Source: Tetracentron sinense
Taxonomy: Eukaryota > Streptophyta > Magnoliopsida > Trochodendrales > Trochodendraceae
Length of the DNA stretch: 64,000 bases
Assembly (NCBI GenBank): GCA_015143295.1
Contig: CM026551.1
Span: forward strand, 17,595,827-17,659,826
Direction of reading: 5' to 3'
The notes below the pieces were generated by a model. The model saw only the letters and a list, made by a program, of their open reading frames with translations. It did not search any database and was not told the origin of the DNA. Positions 1 to 10,604 of the stretch are shown here, piece by piece. Positions within the stretch are counted from its first letter, which is position 1, and every line of letters starts with the position of its first letter. The translations under genes and the position numbers were made by a program.

Positions 1-44
1 TAAAAACATATAGACTAGAGAAATAAATAAGAACAAGATCTCAC

Positions 45-154
45 CATTGCGGACATTCCTTTGCTAGTTAATATGTAACGGACATGAATCAGACCATACA
101 GCATCTCTGCTGCCCATTCGACCAATTCATTTTGTTCCTCAGTGAACATATCAC
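45..154 (-). CDS. CK2B: Casein kinase 2 regulatory (beta) subunit, one internal exon
   Basis: Read on the minus strand this 110-nt exon gives a peptide with the core [18 protein letters not shown] followed by [14 protein letters not shown], a hallmark of the CK2 beta subunit, which stabilises and targets the CK2 catalytic subunit. The exon has an AG acceptor directly upstream (base 155 side) and a GT donor directly downstream (base 44 side). The reading frame enters with a split glycine codon and leaves at a complete methionine codon. One residue is unusual: a tryptophan where the family normally has serine (E-W-A-A instead of E-S-A-A). The next exons would lie to the left of the window. The preceding exon (around the YYDYALD region of the family) is not visible in the next 2 kb, so either the intron is long or this is an isolated exon copy. 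Confidence 0.85.
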
Positions 155-1275
155 CTGTGCATGCCCAAACAAACACAAACTGCTCGTCAGCAAGATCCAA
201 CCAAACAAGAACATTAAACAATGCACAATTAATCAAGATGCACATGGAAGTTGAGAGGTAAAGAAAGTGTAGTCAAGAAAAACCAACCCAGCAAATACCT
301 GTTAATATCCCAGGTGACAAAAAACGGGAGACTAAATCAATGTTGGAGTTGCTGCTTCACAGTTCTTTGGAAAACGAATATCATTTAACTTAAATGAGTA
401 GTATCAACATAAGACCACTACTTTCAGGTAGATTATACCCCAAGGGGTAGGAAGTGGTGATGCCTACAGTTCTGTCTGCAATATATCTCTTAAAAAAAAT
501 TCACTTATTATAAAAGTATGACAGATATCCACTGGGCTTGTAATTGTTTAAGAACTTAATCAGCATGCATACGGACATGCAAATCTCAGTATAGCACTCT
601 AAGGATCAATGTGATGTGTTAGTTGGTCCCTCTCTTATCTTATTTCCTTTTCTTTTTCCCTGTTTCAGAGACCAAAAATCCTCAGTCTCTCTCCATCTTG
701 TATATTTTTTAAGGCCATAACTGCTCCTCTTTCTCTTATTCCTTTTCTTTTGTTTAAGGGAGTAACAATCCTCTCTCTCATATATTATATATACTATGCT
801 GTTTTATCTATGAATGTTCATATATAGTTTTTGTAATTTCTTAACTTAATTAGTAAATTTTGGGGCCGTTTGGATACACTGTCATTTTTCCATTTTTATT
901 TACTGATTTTCAAAAACGGAAAACGACTTTTTGTTTTCAATTTTTTTAAATAGGAAACATGTTTGGCATTACTAACCGTTATTTGTGGTTAGAAGAAGAA
1001 GATAAATGGAAATAGGCCCCAAAAATTAGGGTTTCTACAACATCCTCAAATCTCATATTGTCATCCATGATGGTGCCTTTTGAGTTAAGGAAGTTTTCAT
1101 TCCCTAGTTCAGAAAAGAGTGAGGACAGAGGGAAAGTGACGAAAGCCATAAATTGGATAACATGACCTTATTGGCCCTTGAAATGGAGATAAAAATGGGG
1201 TACAAAAGTGACGTGGATGTTACATTCACGTACTGCATGAATGGTAACATACCTGTGTATATATATATACACTAG
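155..1275. other. Non-coding, AT-rich; possible CK2B intron
   Basis: No coding exon is recognisable on either strand. Pyrimidine-rich runs occur near 640-780. Near 862 a GGGGCCGTTTGGATACAC motif looks like an orphan DNA-transposon end, without a partner. If the CK2-beta exon belongs to a live gene, this is its intron. Confidence 0.4.
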
Positions 1276-1373
1276 CTTCTGAGTCGGTCGAGTCGAGTTT
1301 TTTTTTAGTTTTTCGAATTACTCGACTCGGTTAACTTTTGAGTCGAGTTGAGTTTTTGAGTTTTTTAACTATG
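1276..1373. repeat. Partial hAT-like MITE of the CATAGTT/GAGTCGAGT family
   Basis: The stretch carries repeated GAGTCGAGT motifs and ends in TTTTTTAACTATG. That is the right terminus of the family seen complete at 36603-37074 and 62749-63207. The left terminus is missing or diverged, so the boundary is approximate. Confidence 0.5.
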
Positions 1374-1494
1374 CATTAATGTTAATTTATCTAGATTATT
1401 GTCAACCTTAGGAGGTTTGAATTATTATGTGTGTATAGTAATATTATATGTATGTATATTTAATATATAGATGTATATATAATTTAATTATTTT

Positions 1495-1564
1495 TATCGC
1501 CTAGGCAACGCCTCGCTAGCCAGGCCTAATCGTCTAGGCATCGCCTAGAAGCCTTGACTACAAT
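1495..1564. repeat. Terminal fragment of the CAGTGTAGTCAAGGCG hAT family
   Basis: It contains repeated TCGCCTAGGC motifs and ends GCCTTGACTACAATG, matching the right end of the complete element at 44542-45749. Only one end is present. Confidence 0.55.
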
Positions 1565-2687
1565 GGAAGAGTCCCACTTCTCTTAGATCACATGATTAGT
1601 GAAAGAATCTGATCTCTCTAAGTTTTTGTATCTCCACGGCATCATAATCGAGACGCTTCGAATTTACTCGACAAGCCCACAACTATTACCTCAAGAATCA
1701 TGACAAGGTTGCATTGTAGGAGGTTTCAGTGTCCCACGCGACACAATGCCGCTAGTGAATTTGTGGGCAATATAGAACGATCCTACGGTATGGGTGGATC
1801 TGACAAAATTCAAACCAGAGAGGTTTGAAGGTTTGAAAAGGGGAGGGATGGATTCAAGTTGATGCCTTTTAGATTAAAGAGAAGGGGGTGCTCAGGGGAG
1901 GGCTTGGTCATGCATGTGGTTGGGTTGGTATTGGAATCATTGATTCTATGTTTGGAGTGGGACTGTGGGAGCGAGCGGGTTGGGAAGACTGAAGGGATGG
2001 TAGACATGAGGGAAGGGATGAGGCTCACTTTGCCCAAAGCTCAGCCCCTAGAGAATAGGTAAAGGATCATACTTCAAAATGGAGTTTTGAGATACTAGAG
2101 AAGTCACACTTATTCGGGGGAGGTGTATCTTTGGTCTGATTGGCATCACAACAACGGCAAAAGGGGCAGCAGAGCTGCAGAGGTGGATGCGGAGGCAGAG
2201 GGGTTTCATTTTAAGTTAAGGTTAGGAACTCCTTGGGTACTTTATACCTATATATTTATATTATATATTATGAATATTAATTTATTATATGTCAAGTCGA
2301 GCCGAATCCATCTTAGATGACTCGAGCTAATTCAAACAGAGCCTGGCTCGAGCTCGGCTTGTTTTAAATTTTGTGCTCAACTATAAGCTCAGCTTGATCG
2401 ACCCGATATCTTAGCTTGAACTCCGATGATTGTGGTCTCCTACCTAGGTTCCAAAATTTAAATGGTCCCACTCATTTGTGTATCCTACTTCTAGCTAAGA
2501 GATCATAAGCATTTCATAACCGAGCAATAGTTTGCTCCACAGGTGAGGAGCGAACTGTTGCTCCTTTCTCTCACAAAGCTGCCCAATAGTGAACTTTGGT
2601 TAATTTTTAACCTTGTAGTTAATTTATTATTATTTTTTTCAAAAAACAAAGGGTTGATGGGTGAATTCTAGGGGTTAGTGAACCTTA
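1565..2687. other. Non-coding, unassigned
   Basis: Short open frames near 1810-2060 have no recognisable domain and overlap on both strands. A GAGCTCGGCTCGA-like degenerate repeat lies near 2295-2400. No gene is supported. Confidence 0.4.
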
Positions 2688-2805
2688 ACCACAATTAAAG
2701 TGGGTTAAAAGGGAGACACGTGGCATGAATAAGGGACCCAAGATGCACCACAATTAAAGTGAGTTAAAAGGGAGACATGTGGCATGAATAAGGGACCCAA
2801 GATGC
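2688..2805. repeat. 59-bp tandem duplication
   Basis: Two adjacent 59-bp units (2688-2746 and 2747-2805) differ at only a few bases. Each starts ACCACAATTAAAG and includes the GACACGTGGCATG motif common to a dispersed repeat of this window. Confidence 0.85.
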
Positions 2806-3492
2806 CACTTCTCGCGTCACCGACCTAGGAGGTGATTATTTTCCGTCATAACCATCACTTCAGTATCCTACTTCTAGCTATTTAAAAATAAAATAAAAAA
2901 TAACAATAAAATATGGCTCACAGTTCAAATTGATCAGATGATAGATGCATATGTTTATGGAATTATTTAAGAACTAGGGGTATGTTGTGGAATGATGATT
3001 TGGGTATTTTACTCATATGTCTTTGGGAATCTCTTACTTAGGATTATTAGTTTATTTATGTGGGTACATGGTGTAGTCTTCTTCACTCTTAATGATGGTT
3101 GTTGTAGTTTGATATATGTAGATGCTATAGATATTTCTTTTCTTATTTGATACTAATTAAATCCATAGAGGAAAGAGGCTGCACAGTACTCCAGATGCAA
3201 TGAATAGAGGAAGAAGCTCTCTCTAAGTCTTGGTATCTTGGATAAACATGATCTTATTGCAGACACATGTACTGATATATGCTCTGGGCAGAGGAACAAA
3301 ATTCTCTCTAAGTCCAAGAGGGAGTAGAACTGAACCTGTATGATATTATTAATCGATGGGGTATGAATATGCAAATTAGTCTCTTAAAGATGTGAGCAAA
3401 ATTATTAATCGATGGTCATGATTAGGATTTCCTCGTCGTTTACAGTCTTATAATGTGAGCAAAATTTTGTTAGTGGAGATTGGAGAGTTACG
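2806..3492. other. Non-coding, unassigned
   Basis: The left part (2810-2845) shares the CGCGTCACCGAC...GATTATTTTCC segment with 5465-5505, so both belong to a dispersed repeat. Nothing coding is recognised. Confidence 0.4.
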
Positions 3493-3671
3493 ATGGATCG
3501 AGAGCGATCACCACTCTGTCCCGGCATGGACATATGTAGATAATGCACAACAGAGATTGGTATGAGCTCGTTAGGGATATCGGTTCGGAACATTTCGGTG
3601 TGGTGAGGTTGATGAGGGATAAACAAACTAGAGAGCTTGTCGCCGTGAAGTTTATCACGAGAGGCGAAGAT
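3493..3671 (+). pseudogene. SnRK2-type protein kinase, first exon, frameshifted
   Basis: From the ATG the frame reads an N-terminal leader with PGMD. After a net shift of two bases it continues in another frame as [20 protein letters not shown], then [11 protein letters not shown]. This is the start of a plant SnRK2 (abscisic-acid/osmotic-stress) kinase domain through the ATP-binding lysine region. The glycine-rich loop is altered (G-S-E-H-F-G where the family has G-S-G-N-F-G). The similarity stops where the first intron lies in typical SnRK2 genes, followed by a stop. That suggests a genomic copy of exon 1 rather than a processed cDNA. No later kinase exon is seen downstream. Confidence 0.75.
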
Positions 3672-5197
3672 GTTACTGTTTAATTACTTAATTCTCCAAG
3701 TTTCTTCGATTTTCATTTCTTCCTTTGTGGTTTTTAGTCTGTTTATGGAAATTGGTTGGTTAGATTTTAGATTATTTGTTCAGACTACAAAAAAAGATCT
3801 GAATTATGTTGGTAGTTGTGACATCTGATGAAAAATGGATTCATTATTGTTGGATTTTTGTCAGTTTGAACTCTAATTTGAGAATCGAAGGTCAATTTTT
3901 TCTTCACAGTTAACATTTGTTGGATGTGATTGTCGGTCTACAAAGTTTGCAAATTTCCCTTCCCTTGATGGCTATATTGCCAACAGAAGAATGGGGGCTA
4001 GTCTCCAGAGCACACCATTAGAGAAAGAGATGCCCAGAAAGTTCTGACCTACTTTTTCATGAATGATAAAGATCAGTTACTAAATTACTAAATTATGTAC
4101 ACCATTATTCCTTGCAAAAAGCCCTTAAAAGCAGTAAGTAATAGCGTATTTATTCAAATGCCAACCATTTTAACGAGAAAATCATATTATTTATCCCTCT
4201 TCCTTTCTGTGGCTGTTATCATTCTGGAACAAATATCTATTATGTAATCAGTAGTTCTACTAATTGTGGAGTCATCTTTTGTTCCTATTTCAGAGACTCA
4301 GTGAAGTGCTAGCAGGAATCACCACTTGTTTTTGTTGCCGATCTGTTTTAAATCAGCCAATGCCCATTCCAATTAACACATTGTGTAACTGTAGGTTACT
4401 TGATTGTTTCTACATTTAACCTCTTAGATTAAAAAAAAAAAACAAAGCCACTTCATATTCTGTTTGTCCTAAACAACTGGTGTAGTATGTGAGACTTAAG
4501 CGAATAGTATTATTTCACCACGAATTAGCTTGAAAATTTTGGCAATTTGGAATTTTTTTTTTCGCATTCTTAACCCAATTGTTTTAAAACCCAAGACCTT
4601 CCCCTTGGTAGGAGATTGCCTTACCCACCCTTCCATGAGATTGTTGGCTTACATTTAATCTTTCTATGTCATTGTATCCATTTGATACTTTCTAGTGAAA
4701 GTAGTGCTCTAGATCTTACCCATTTGTAAGTTTGGAACAATCTAAATTATGACTGTTGCATACTGTAGGCGCTATGGAATAAGTTGTGATTGTCATGCGC
4801 ACTAAACGAATGATGGGAACTTTGGAACGTAATTTGCGAATTATGTGCGAACTTTGGAACTATGCAGCTAAAGTGGTTTTGCCTATGAAAATTGACATCC
4901 TTCACAATTCCTGTGGCTGCTTCAATGGATAGAAAGGAAAAATGAAGAAACAAAAAGAAAGAGGAAAGAGGAAAGATGTATTAATGGAAGAGCAGTAGTC
5001 TCCTCGTCGCCCGATGAGGGGACTATTCCTCCTTGCTCGCACATAGCCGACCCTTCAACTCCCATTAACTTGGATTAGTTTTTTTTTTAAATCTTTAGTT
5101 AATTTTTTTTAAAAATCAAGGGTAGCTGGATGAACCTTAAGGGTGGATGAATCTTAACCATAGTTAAATGAGGTTAGAAGAGTTTCGAAATTGCTCT
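3672..5197. other. Non-coding, unassigned
   Basis: No coding similarity is recognised. From about 5050 to 5190 there is a copy of the dispersed TTAACCACAGTTAAA/GGGTTAGTGAATCTTAA repeat. Confidence 0.4.
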
Positions 5198-5389
5198 GGT
5201 GGATGCCCGAGCCAAGTGTTCGGGCATCCACAAATGATGGGACATGTGTCATTTTAAAGGGGAGAGATATCAAGTGGGGAGAAGTCAATCATGGGGAGAA
5301 AATGAAATGACTTCTCCCCCAAATTATCGCCAGCACCATCACAGCGCCATCATTTGTGGATGCCCAAGTGCTTGGCTCAGGCGTCCGCC
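5198..5389. mobile_element. Mutator-like MITE (foldback)
   Basis: The two ends are imperfect inverted repeats of about 44 bp (left GGTGGATGCCCGAGCCAAG, right its complement with a few changes, both leading to CATCATTTGTGGATG). The centre has the motif GGGGAGAAGTCAA...GACTTCTCCCC shared with the elements at 15481, 34030 and 34419. I did not find a clean 9-bp target duplication here, so the outer edges are approximate. Confidence 0.7.
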
Positions 5390-5945
5390 AAGCCAAACTT
5401 TTGCTGGGTTAGAAAGGGACACATGGCAAGAAATGGGAGCCGAGACGCCCCTCCTCGCATCACCCCTCCTCGCGTCACCGACAGAGGAGCTGATTATTTT
5501 CCTTGATGGAAATTACAACTAATGGTTCGGACTATTGGACTTATCCGTTTGAATACTTTGGTTGTTAATTGTTATACAACCATTACTACAACTCCCACAA
5601 ACATCACAACAGTTCCCATAAAGACGGATAATCATTTTAACAAAAAAGAAAGTGCAAAAAAATATTTAAAAAAATGATTACAGTACAACAAACATGCATG
5701 AGGCGTGCTAGCACGGAGGAGTGCCTGAAAGTAGGTTAGCACTGCTCTTATACAACATTCAACGGAAACAAAAGACAATTCCGAGTGAACTCGTCTGAGT
5801 TTATTACACTACATCGCGTGCCCGAGTGGGCGTTCTCCTGTCTTGTAGGGCTTTTAAACGAGAATAATTGAGTGAGTAAGAAGTTGTGGATCGTTTTGGG
5901 TATGTTTAGTAATGAGATGAAAAAGCTTGGAGAGGATGAAGTGTG
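5390..5945. other. Non-coding; ancestral downstream flank of the split membrane-protein locus
   Basis: No gene is recognised. Before the retrotransposon at 5946-11138 landed, bases up to 5945 were joined to the sequence now starting at 11139. This stretch is therefore the interrupted 3' flank (minus-strand sense) of the gene fragment at 11133-11588. Confidence 0.5.
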
Positions 5946-6479
5946 TGTTAGGGTTTTTCTTATTAAATAAAAACCCATGTGGTCTGGCGCAATCCTCAGT
6001 TTTCAAAACTCGGATTGTATTGCTGTCAATAGAGAATGTTAAGGATAATGGGTCCCACTAAAGAGATGTGATCAAACAGGGACTCTTTAAGTGTTATTAA
6101 AGCTAACAACATGGTCAGGGTTGGCGACCGTTAGATTTTTGGTGTGATCCCTCTTAACCTTTGGATCTTATGATGGGTAGGGTTCCAAGGGTATATAAAG
6201 CAAAGAGGGGGTCCCTCTTTTCTCTTAACGTCAATTGGAAGCCCCATTGAATCAGACCTAAGGAGAAAAGAGAAGACTCTCTCATCCCTCTCAAGCGCCG
6301 AGAAACACAGCATCACACCGTGAAGGGAATAGGGAAATTCCAGCGAAAGGTATGAGATCATCTCTTTTAAACTGTGTCCCCTTTTGATTATGAATTCTAG
6401 AAAAGTTGATTGCATGGTCTAGATCCAGAATTTGAATAATCTTGTTTTGTTTTAACATTATTATTCTTGAATCCTAACA
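5946..6479 (+). repeat. 5' LTR of the gag-only element
   Basis: Starts TGTTAGGG and ends ATCCTAACA, 534 bp. A TATA box (TATATAAA) lies at 6192-6199, followed by a CT-rich stretch. The same promoter occurs at 10851-10858 in the 3' LTR. A diverged solo LTR of the same family lies at 16996-19066. Confidence 0.95.
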
Positions 6480-6481
6480 AT

Positions 6482-6493
6482 TGGTATCAGAGC
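6482..6493 (+). other. Primer-binding site (tRNA-iMet)
   Basis: TGGTATCAGAGC, two bases after the LTR end, complementary to the 3' end of plant initiator methionine tRNA and standard for Ty1/copia elements. Confidence 0.9.
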
Positions 6494-6788
6494 ACAGGGT
6501 TGACCTTGTGATTAATTTTTCTTAATAATCAAATATAAGTGGGTTTTATTTTCGGATCAAAATAATCAATTTTTTTATTTATTGATGTTGTGATTCGGAT
6601 GTAAGGTAAATCAAATAAATAGAATGGATTAATTTTTGGGCTTGAAAATTATTATTTTTAATGATTAAGGTGTTTCAGATTTATTAAAATCAAATCATAT
6701 TCTTTTATTGGATTATTTCGGATTTTTAATAATCGTATCTAGGATCCGAGTGAATCGGATTAAAGGTTAACAGTAAAGAAATTTTCAG

Positions 6789-6789
<1 letters not shown>

Positions 6790-6825
<36 letters not shown>

Positions 6826-7005
6826 GGTTTTTTGGCTGTTTTTGGTTGGACGGCGATTCCGCCGCCGTCTGTCACCGGAGGACGCTGCCGGCGGAGAGGT
6901 TTTGGTCGCCTGAGTCAGGCCGACTTTTTGGCACCGGCGGCAGCCGGAGAGGTGGCCGGTAGGGTCCCCAAGAAGGGGAAACCAGCATACGGGCTTAGGG
7001 TTTTG

Positions 7006-7036
<31 letters not shown>

Positions 7037-7600
7037 AAAAAAAAAAAAAATGTTCGGGTGTAGGAGACAAGGTGACGAGGGTCAACCCGACCCTCTGACC
7101 CGAGACCATTAGTTCAAACCCGACCCTGTAACCCGATCCGTTGATATAAACCGAACCCGGATGTGTTTTACCGACCCGACCCATATGGGTCATGGATCGA
7201 CCCGAAAATGTCAGTTTCGACCCGAATAAACCATGCCCCGGTTCACATGGACCGAACCGGTTCGACCGAACCGGGAGCTAAGCCGAACCGGATCGCTGAC
7301 TGAACCGAACCGAGCGGAACCTGGACCGGACCGCGTAAGACCGTCGAACCGCGCGCGCGTGATACGCAGAACGCGCGCGTGATTAATTTCGTGCGCGTGA
7401 AGCGCAATCCCGCGCGCGTGCAGCGCACATCCAGCGCGTGGCGCGCACAACCTGCGCGTGAGGCGCGCGCGACACTTGCAGGGAGTGTCTCCTGCGCGTG
7501 ACACGTCCCCAGGACACGTACTGGGAGAGTGTCCGACCCTTCCTGAAGTTTTTGGGTGTTCTGATTCCGTTTTTGGGGTCCATTTTGACTTCTGAGCACT
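6790..7600 (+). other. GC-rich, low-complexity leader segment of the gag-only element
   Basis: Between two long A-tracts (about 6794-6822 and 7005-7050) and the leader motif repeats lies an unusually GC-rich block. It is built of short degenerate repeats: GACCCG units at 7080-7210, CCGAACCGG units at 7245-7330, and GCGCGTGA units at 7350-7505. All three frames on both strands are open for long runs because of the repeats; I do not regard these as genes. The composition contrasts sharply with the AT-rich surroundings. Confidence 0.8.
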
Positions 7601-7781
7601 ATAAAGAGCTGTTTTAGTGCATGAATATGATTTTCCTATGGTTTTGACATTAAATAAAGGAAAAACTTGATACTTTTACCCAAAATTAATATCAGGAATT
7701 AAAGTTAGATCATCCTATGGGGTTTAGGTTTGATCTGTAAGGCGGTCGTTTGAATGGGCATAACTGAAGTAGGTTAGATTG

Positions 7782-8089
7782 TCTTGCCCAAAGGTGACCG
7801 TCCTATAGGAGGTTATGGTCCTTCGAATTTGAGATTTTGATCTCTTTAAGACTGCAAGTTTGCACTCACCTACATTGAATAGCTAGTCTTGCCCAAAGGT
7901 GTCTAGGGACTTCTTGTAGACTGAGTGGGGCAGAATGATTTGTGCGTGACGGTGAGAGAAGGATAACCCTCTTGCCCAAAGGTGTGGAAGTGTCCTAATC
8001 AATCCAATACGTGATAGATCAGTTTTGTGCGCGACTGTTGTTGCCAATTGGGGGGTGAATTGCATGTCGAAATCTCTTGCCCAAAGGTG
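7782..8089 (+). repeat. Four copies of a 15-nt motif in the gag leader
   Basis: TCTTGCCCAAAGGTG occurs exactly at 7782-7796, 7887-7901, 7970-7984 and 8075-8089, with start spacings of 105, 83 and 105. The intervening sequences are only weakly alike, so the motif is conserved beyond a simple tandem array. Its position just before gag in an element that depends on other elements suggests an RNA-level role such as packaging; this is inference. Confidence 0.9.
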
Positions 8090-8300
8090 TGATTAGATGA
8101 TGCGCCCACCTGTCCCGTAAAGTGGAAGTAAGCAATTTTAAAGTAAACCATTTTAGCTATCCGGCTTAACCCCAAGACCGGATTAGAATCATAAAGCTTA
8201 AATAAAGTCATGCAAGAACAAGTATAAAGTAAATTATTATAATTTGTGCAATAATTTGTTAGACATACCATAACATAATAAAACATTGACATTTTCAGAT

Positions 8301-9176
8301 ATGGATGGGTCTGTTGTTCAGAAACATTTGACTGGGATTGAGCCTCTGAATGGTTCAAACTATAGTTCTTGGAAGATGCAGCTAGATATAGTTCCGGGTT
8401 GCCTTGATTACGACTTTGTCCTACTGGAGGAAAAGCCGGTTACTCCCACTGCTGAGTCTTCAGATTCAGATAAGTCTTTGTATTCGAAATGGGAGAAGGC
8501 CAATAGGATGGCCATGATGATCATTAGGGCTTCTGTTCAAGAAGCCATCAGAGGTGGTATTCCTACTGCTGATACTGCTAAGGTTCTTCTTGAGACTATC
8601 AAGAAACAATTTATGGGATCTGTTAGGTCTCGTCAGTACAGTTGTTTGACTCAGTTGATTTCATTGAAATATGATGGTGCTCGAAATGTTCGGGAGCACA
8701 TCTTAAAGATATCTAAGTTAATTATCTCTCTTAGAGAGCTTGGGTTGACAATTGAGGATGACCTCATGGTGCATTTGGCTGTAGCATCACTTCCAGAATC
8801 ATTTGATGCTTTTAAGGTTAATTATAGTGCACAGGATAGGAAGTGGGATCTGCATGAACTGATAGCTGTGTGTGTTAGTGAGGAAGAGCGCATGAAGCGT
8901 GGGAAAGCTGAGTATGCGAACTTGGCTGTGAATTCTGGTAGTAAGAAGAATTTTAAGAATAAAGGGTTCAATAAATCTAATTCACAAAATTTCTGGCAAG
9001 GACAAAATTCAGGACAAAGTTCAGGTCATAATTTAGGACAGAGTTCGGAACATCAATTTCAGGGAAATGATAATACTGAGGAACTAGAGGAGATTGAGTG
9101 TTTCTTCTGCAAGGGGAAAGGTCACATGAAAAGAAACTGTTTCAAATATAAGGATTGGTGCAGGAAGAACAAATGA
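8301..9176 (+). CDS. gag: Gag protein of a copia-type retrotransposon
   Basis: An intact 291-residue frame. I chose the ATG at 8301 (MDGSVVQKHLTGIEPLNGSN) because upstream in-frame starts are not ATG and fall in the leader. It begins with the copia Gag N-terminal motif around L-N-G-S-N-Y-S-S-W, continues through the UBN2-type Gag domain (about residues 60-200), then a Q/N/S/G-rich linker. It ends with one CCHC zinc knuckle, C-F-F-C-K-G-K-G-H-M-K-R-N-C (about residues 270-283), which binds RNA. The protein would form virus-like particles that package the element RNA. It stops 15 residues after the knuckle with no pol continuation or frameshift site visible. A splice-acceptor-like TTTTCAG lies just before the ATG. 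Confidence 0.92.
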   Translation: MDGSVVQKHLTGIEPLNGSNYSSWKMQLDIVPGCLDYDFVLLEEKPVTPTAESSDSDKSLYSKWEKANRMAMMIIRASVQEAIRGGIPTADTAKVLLETIKKQFMGSVRSRQYSCLTQLISLKYDGARNVREHILKISKLIISLRELGLTIEDDLMVHLAVASLPESFDAFKVNYSAQDRKWDLHELIAVCVSEEERMKRGKAEYANLAVNSGSKKNFKNKGFNKSNSQNFWQGQNSGQSSGHNLGQSSEHQFQGNDNTEELEEIECFFCKGKGHMKRNCFKYKDWCRKNK

Positions 9177-10590
9177 GTTCATTAATCGGCGAAGCGCCAA
9201 GGCTGATGAGCTGCTGATTTTTGAAGAACTCTACACCAATAGCATTAGAGGCTGTTGGAACTTGCTGATTAGTATTAGACTTTGTTTCTGGTTTTTACTA
9301 TTAGATGTTATTTTCATTGTGCCGTTGTTTAGGCGAGATATTATAGGATTGGATACAGTTTAATTTTATCATTGAGGGGAGTACACTCTCCATCAGACAT
9401 TTTTCAGACAGTTGGTAGTAATATATTAGTGGATGATCTTTATTAGCTGACTTTAGACTTATATTTTATATCATTCTTGTTATGTATGTTTGTTAATTTT
9501 ATTAGATTTTCTCTAAGTAATTGTGACTCTTGTGACAATTTGGATGATAAACTTAAAATAGTAATCTACTTGGATTGATGGATATATGTTAAGGTCAGTG
9601 GGAGCAGGTTTTTAAGTTATAATTTGGATATCAAGATTACCAGAGATCATATTTCTAGACGTTTGGAGTTATCTCATAGGATTTCAGTTTGGTTTACAAG
9701 AGATATATCGAACTAGAAATTTAAAAATTATTCAGACTCTGATTTTGCTTGATTTCAAGATAGTTTGAAATCCTCATCAGATTCTGTGTTGTTGAATATT
9801 TGAATTATAAACATGTTAAGTAAAGAACTCTCCATCAGAAATTTTAAAGGACCTGTCATTATTATTGAACATTTTAGAATCGTTTGATTCTTTTATTTAG
9901 TGGGAGTATTGTTCATTGTTTTATATTTCAGACATTTATATGATATACATGTCATTGTTTTACACTCTCAGATATTGATATGTTATGGTTATGCAAATTA
10001 AATAATTGATGCATCATTTGATTATGATTATGTTTTGACTGCACGTGCAAAAGGTAAAGACATCAAGTGATGGACTTCACATGACAGATGTCATTGATGT
10101 CAGGTTTGCCCGAGAGCCTCACACAAAGCTCTCAAGTTGCTTGGGCTGAACATGGTTGGGCACCATGTTTGAGGCCTTCATTCTGGATACAAGGTGATGG
10201 ACTTCACATGGCGGTTGCCGTAAAGTATCGGAATGACATGCATATGCTTAAATGCATGTAGCGTGGACAATTTTTGGACGTATACATTTTGATCACATAA
10301 GGTTGTGTATAGTCCATATCACACCATACCTTGCCACCATAAAGAACCGCTCTGAAACATTAGTATTACTAGCTGTTTGACCATGGAGTGGCTTGTATCA
10401 TAGTAAATGAATACTAGTAGATGCTAAATGCTTCCATGATCACCGTTAGTGGTGCTTTTGAATCAAAGTGACAGTTAAAGAACACTTAATTCTCGACAGC
10501 AATGTTTTTCAAAATTAAAAGAGTGGCCACTCATGTTTTTAAGGTTGTTCAATCCGAAGAGTCATTTTATTTTATTTAAGGATTGCTTGG
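9177..10590 (+). other. Non-coding 3' internal region of the gag-only element
   Basis: AT-rich and without any reverse transcriptase, integrase or RNase H similarity in any frame. A 17-nt sequence GTGATGGACTTCACATG occurs twice (10067-10083 and 10194-10210). Its GTGA and TCAC ends are complementary. Confidence 0.8.
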
Positions 10591-10604
10591 ACCAAGTGGG
10601 AGAT
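10591..10604 (+). other. Polypurine tract
   Basis: Purine-rich AAGTGGGAGAT, directly before the 3' LTR, the usual plus-strand primer of copia elements. Confidence 0.85.

Noticed and set aside
4560-4640. Possible SINE head on the minus strand (CTTGGGTTTTAAAAC)
   Set aside because: Only a weak B-box-like string, no A box, tail or duplication.
6131-6415. 94-codon minus-strand frame, identical copy at 10790-11074
   Set aside because: It lies wholly in the LTRs and is duplicated only because the LTRs are.
6832-7599. Several long overlapping frames on both strands in the GC-rich leader
   Set aside because: They follow from low-complexity GC repeats and poly-A/poly-T translation (runs of K or F); no domain and mutually overlapping.
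7999-8358. 119-codon minus-strand frame over the gag start
   Set aside because: Antisense to the leader and gag start, with no recognisable domain.
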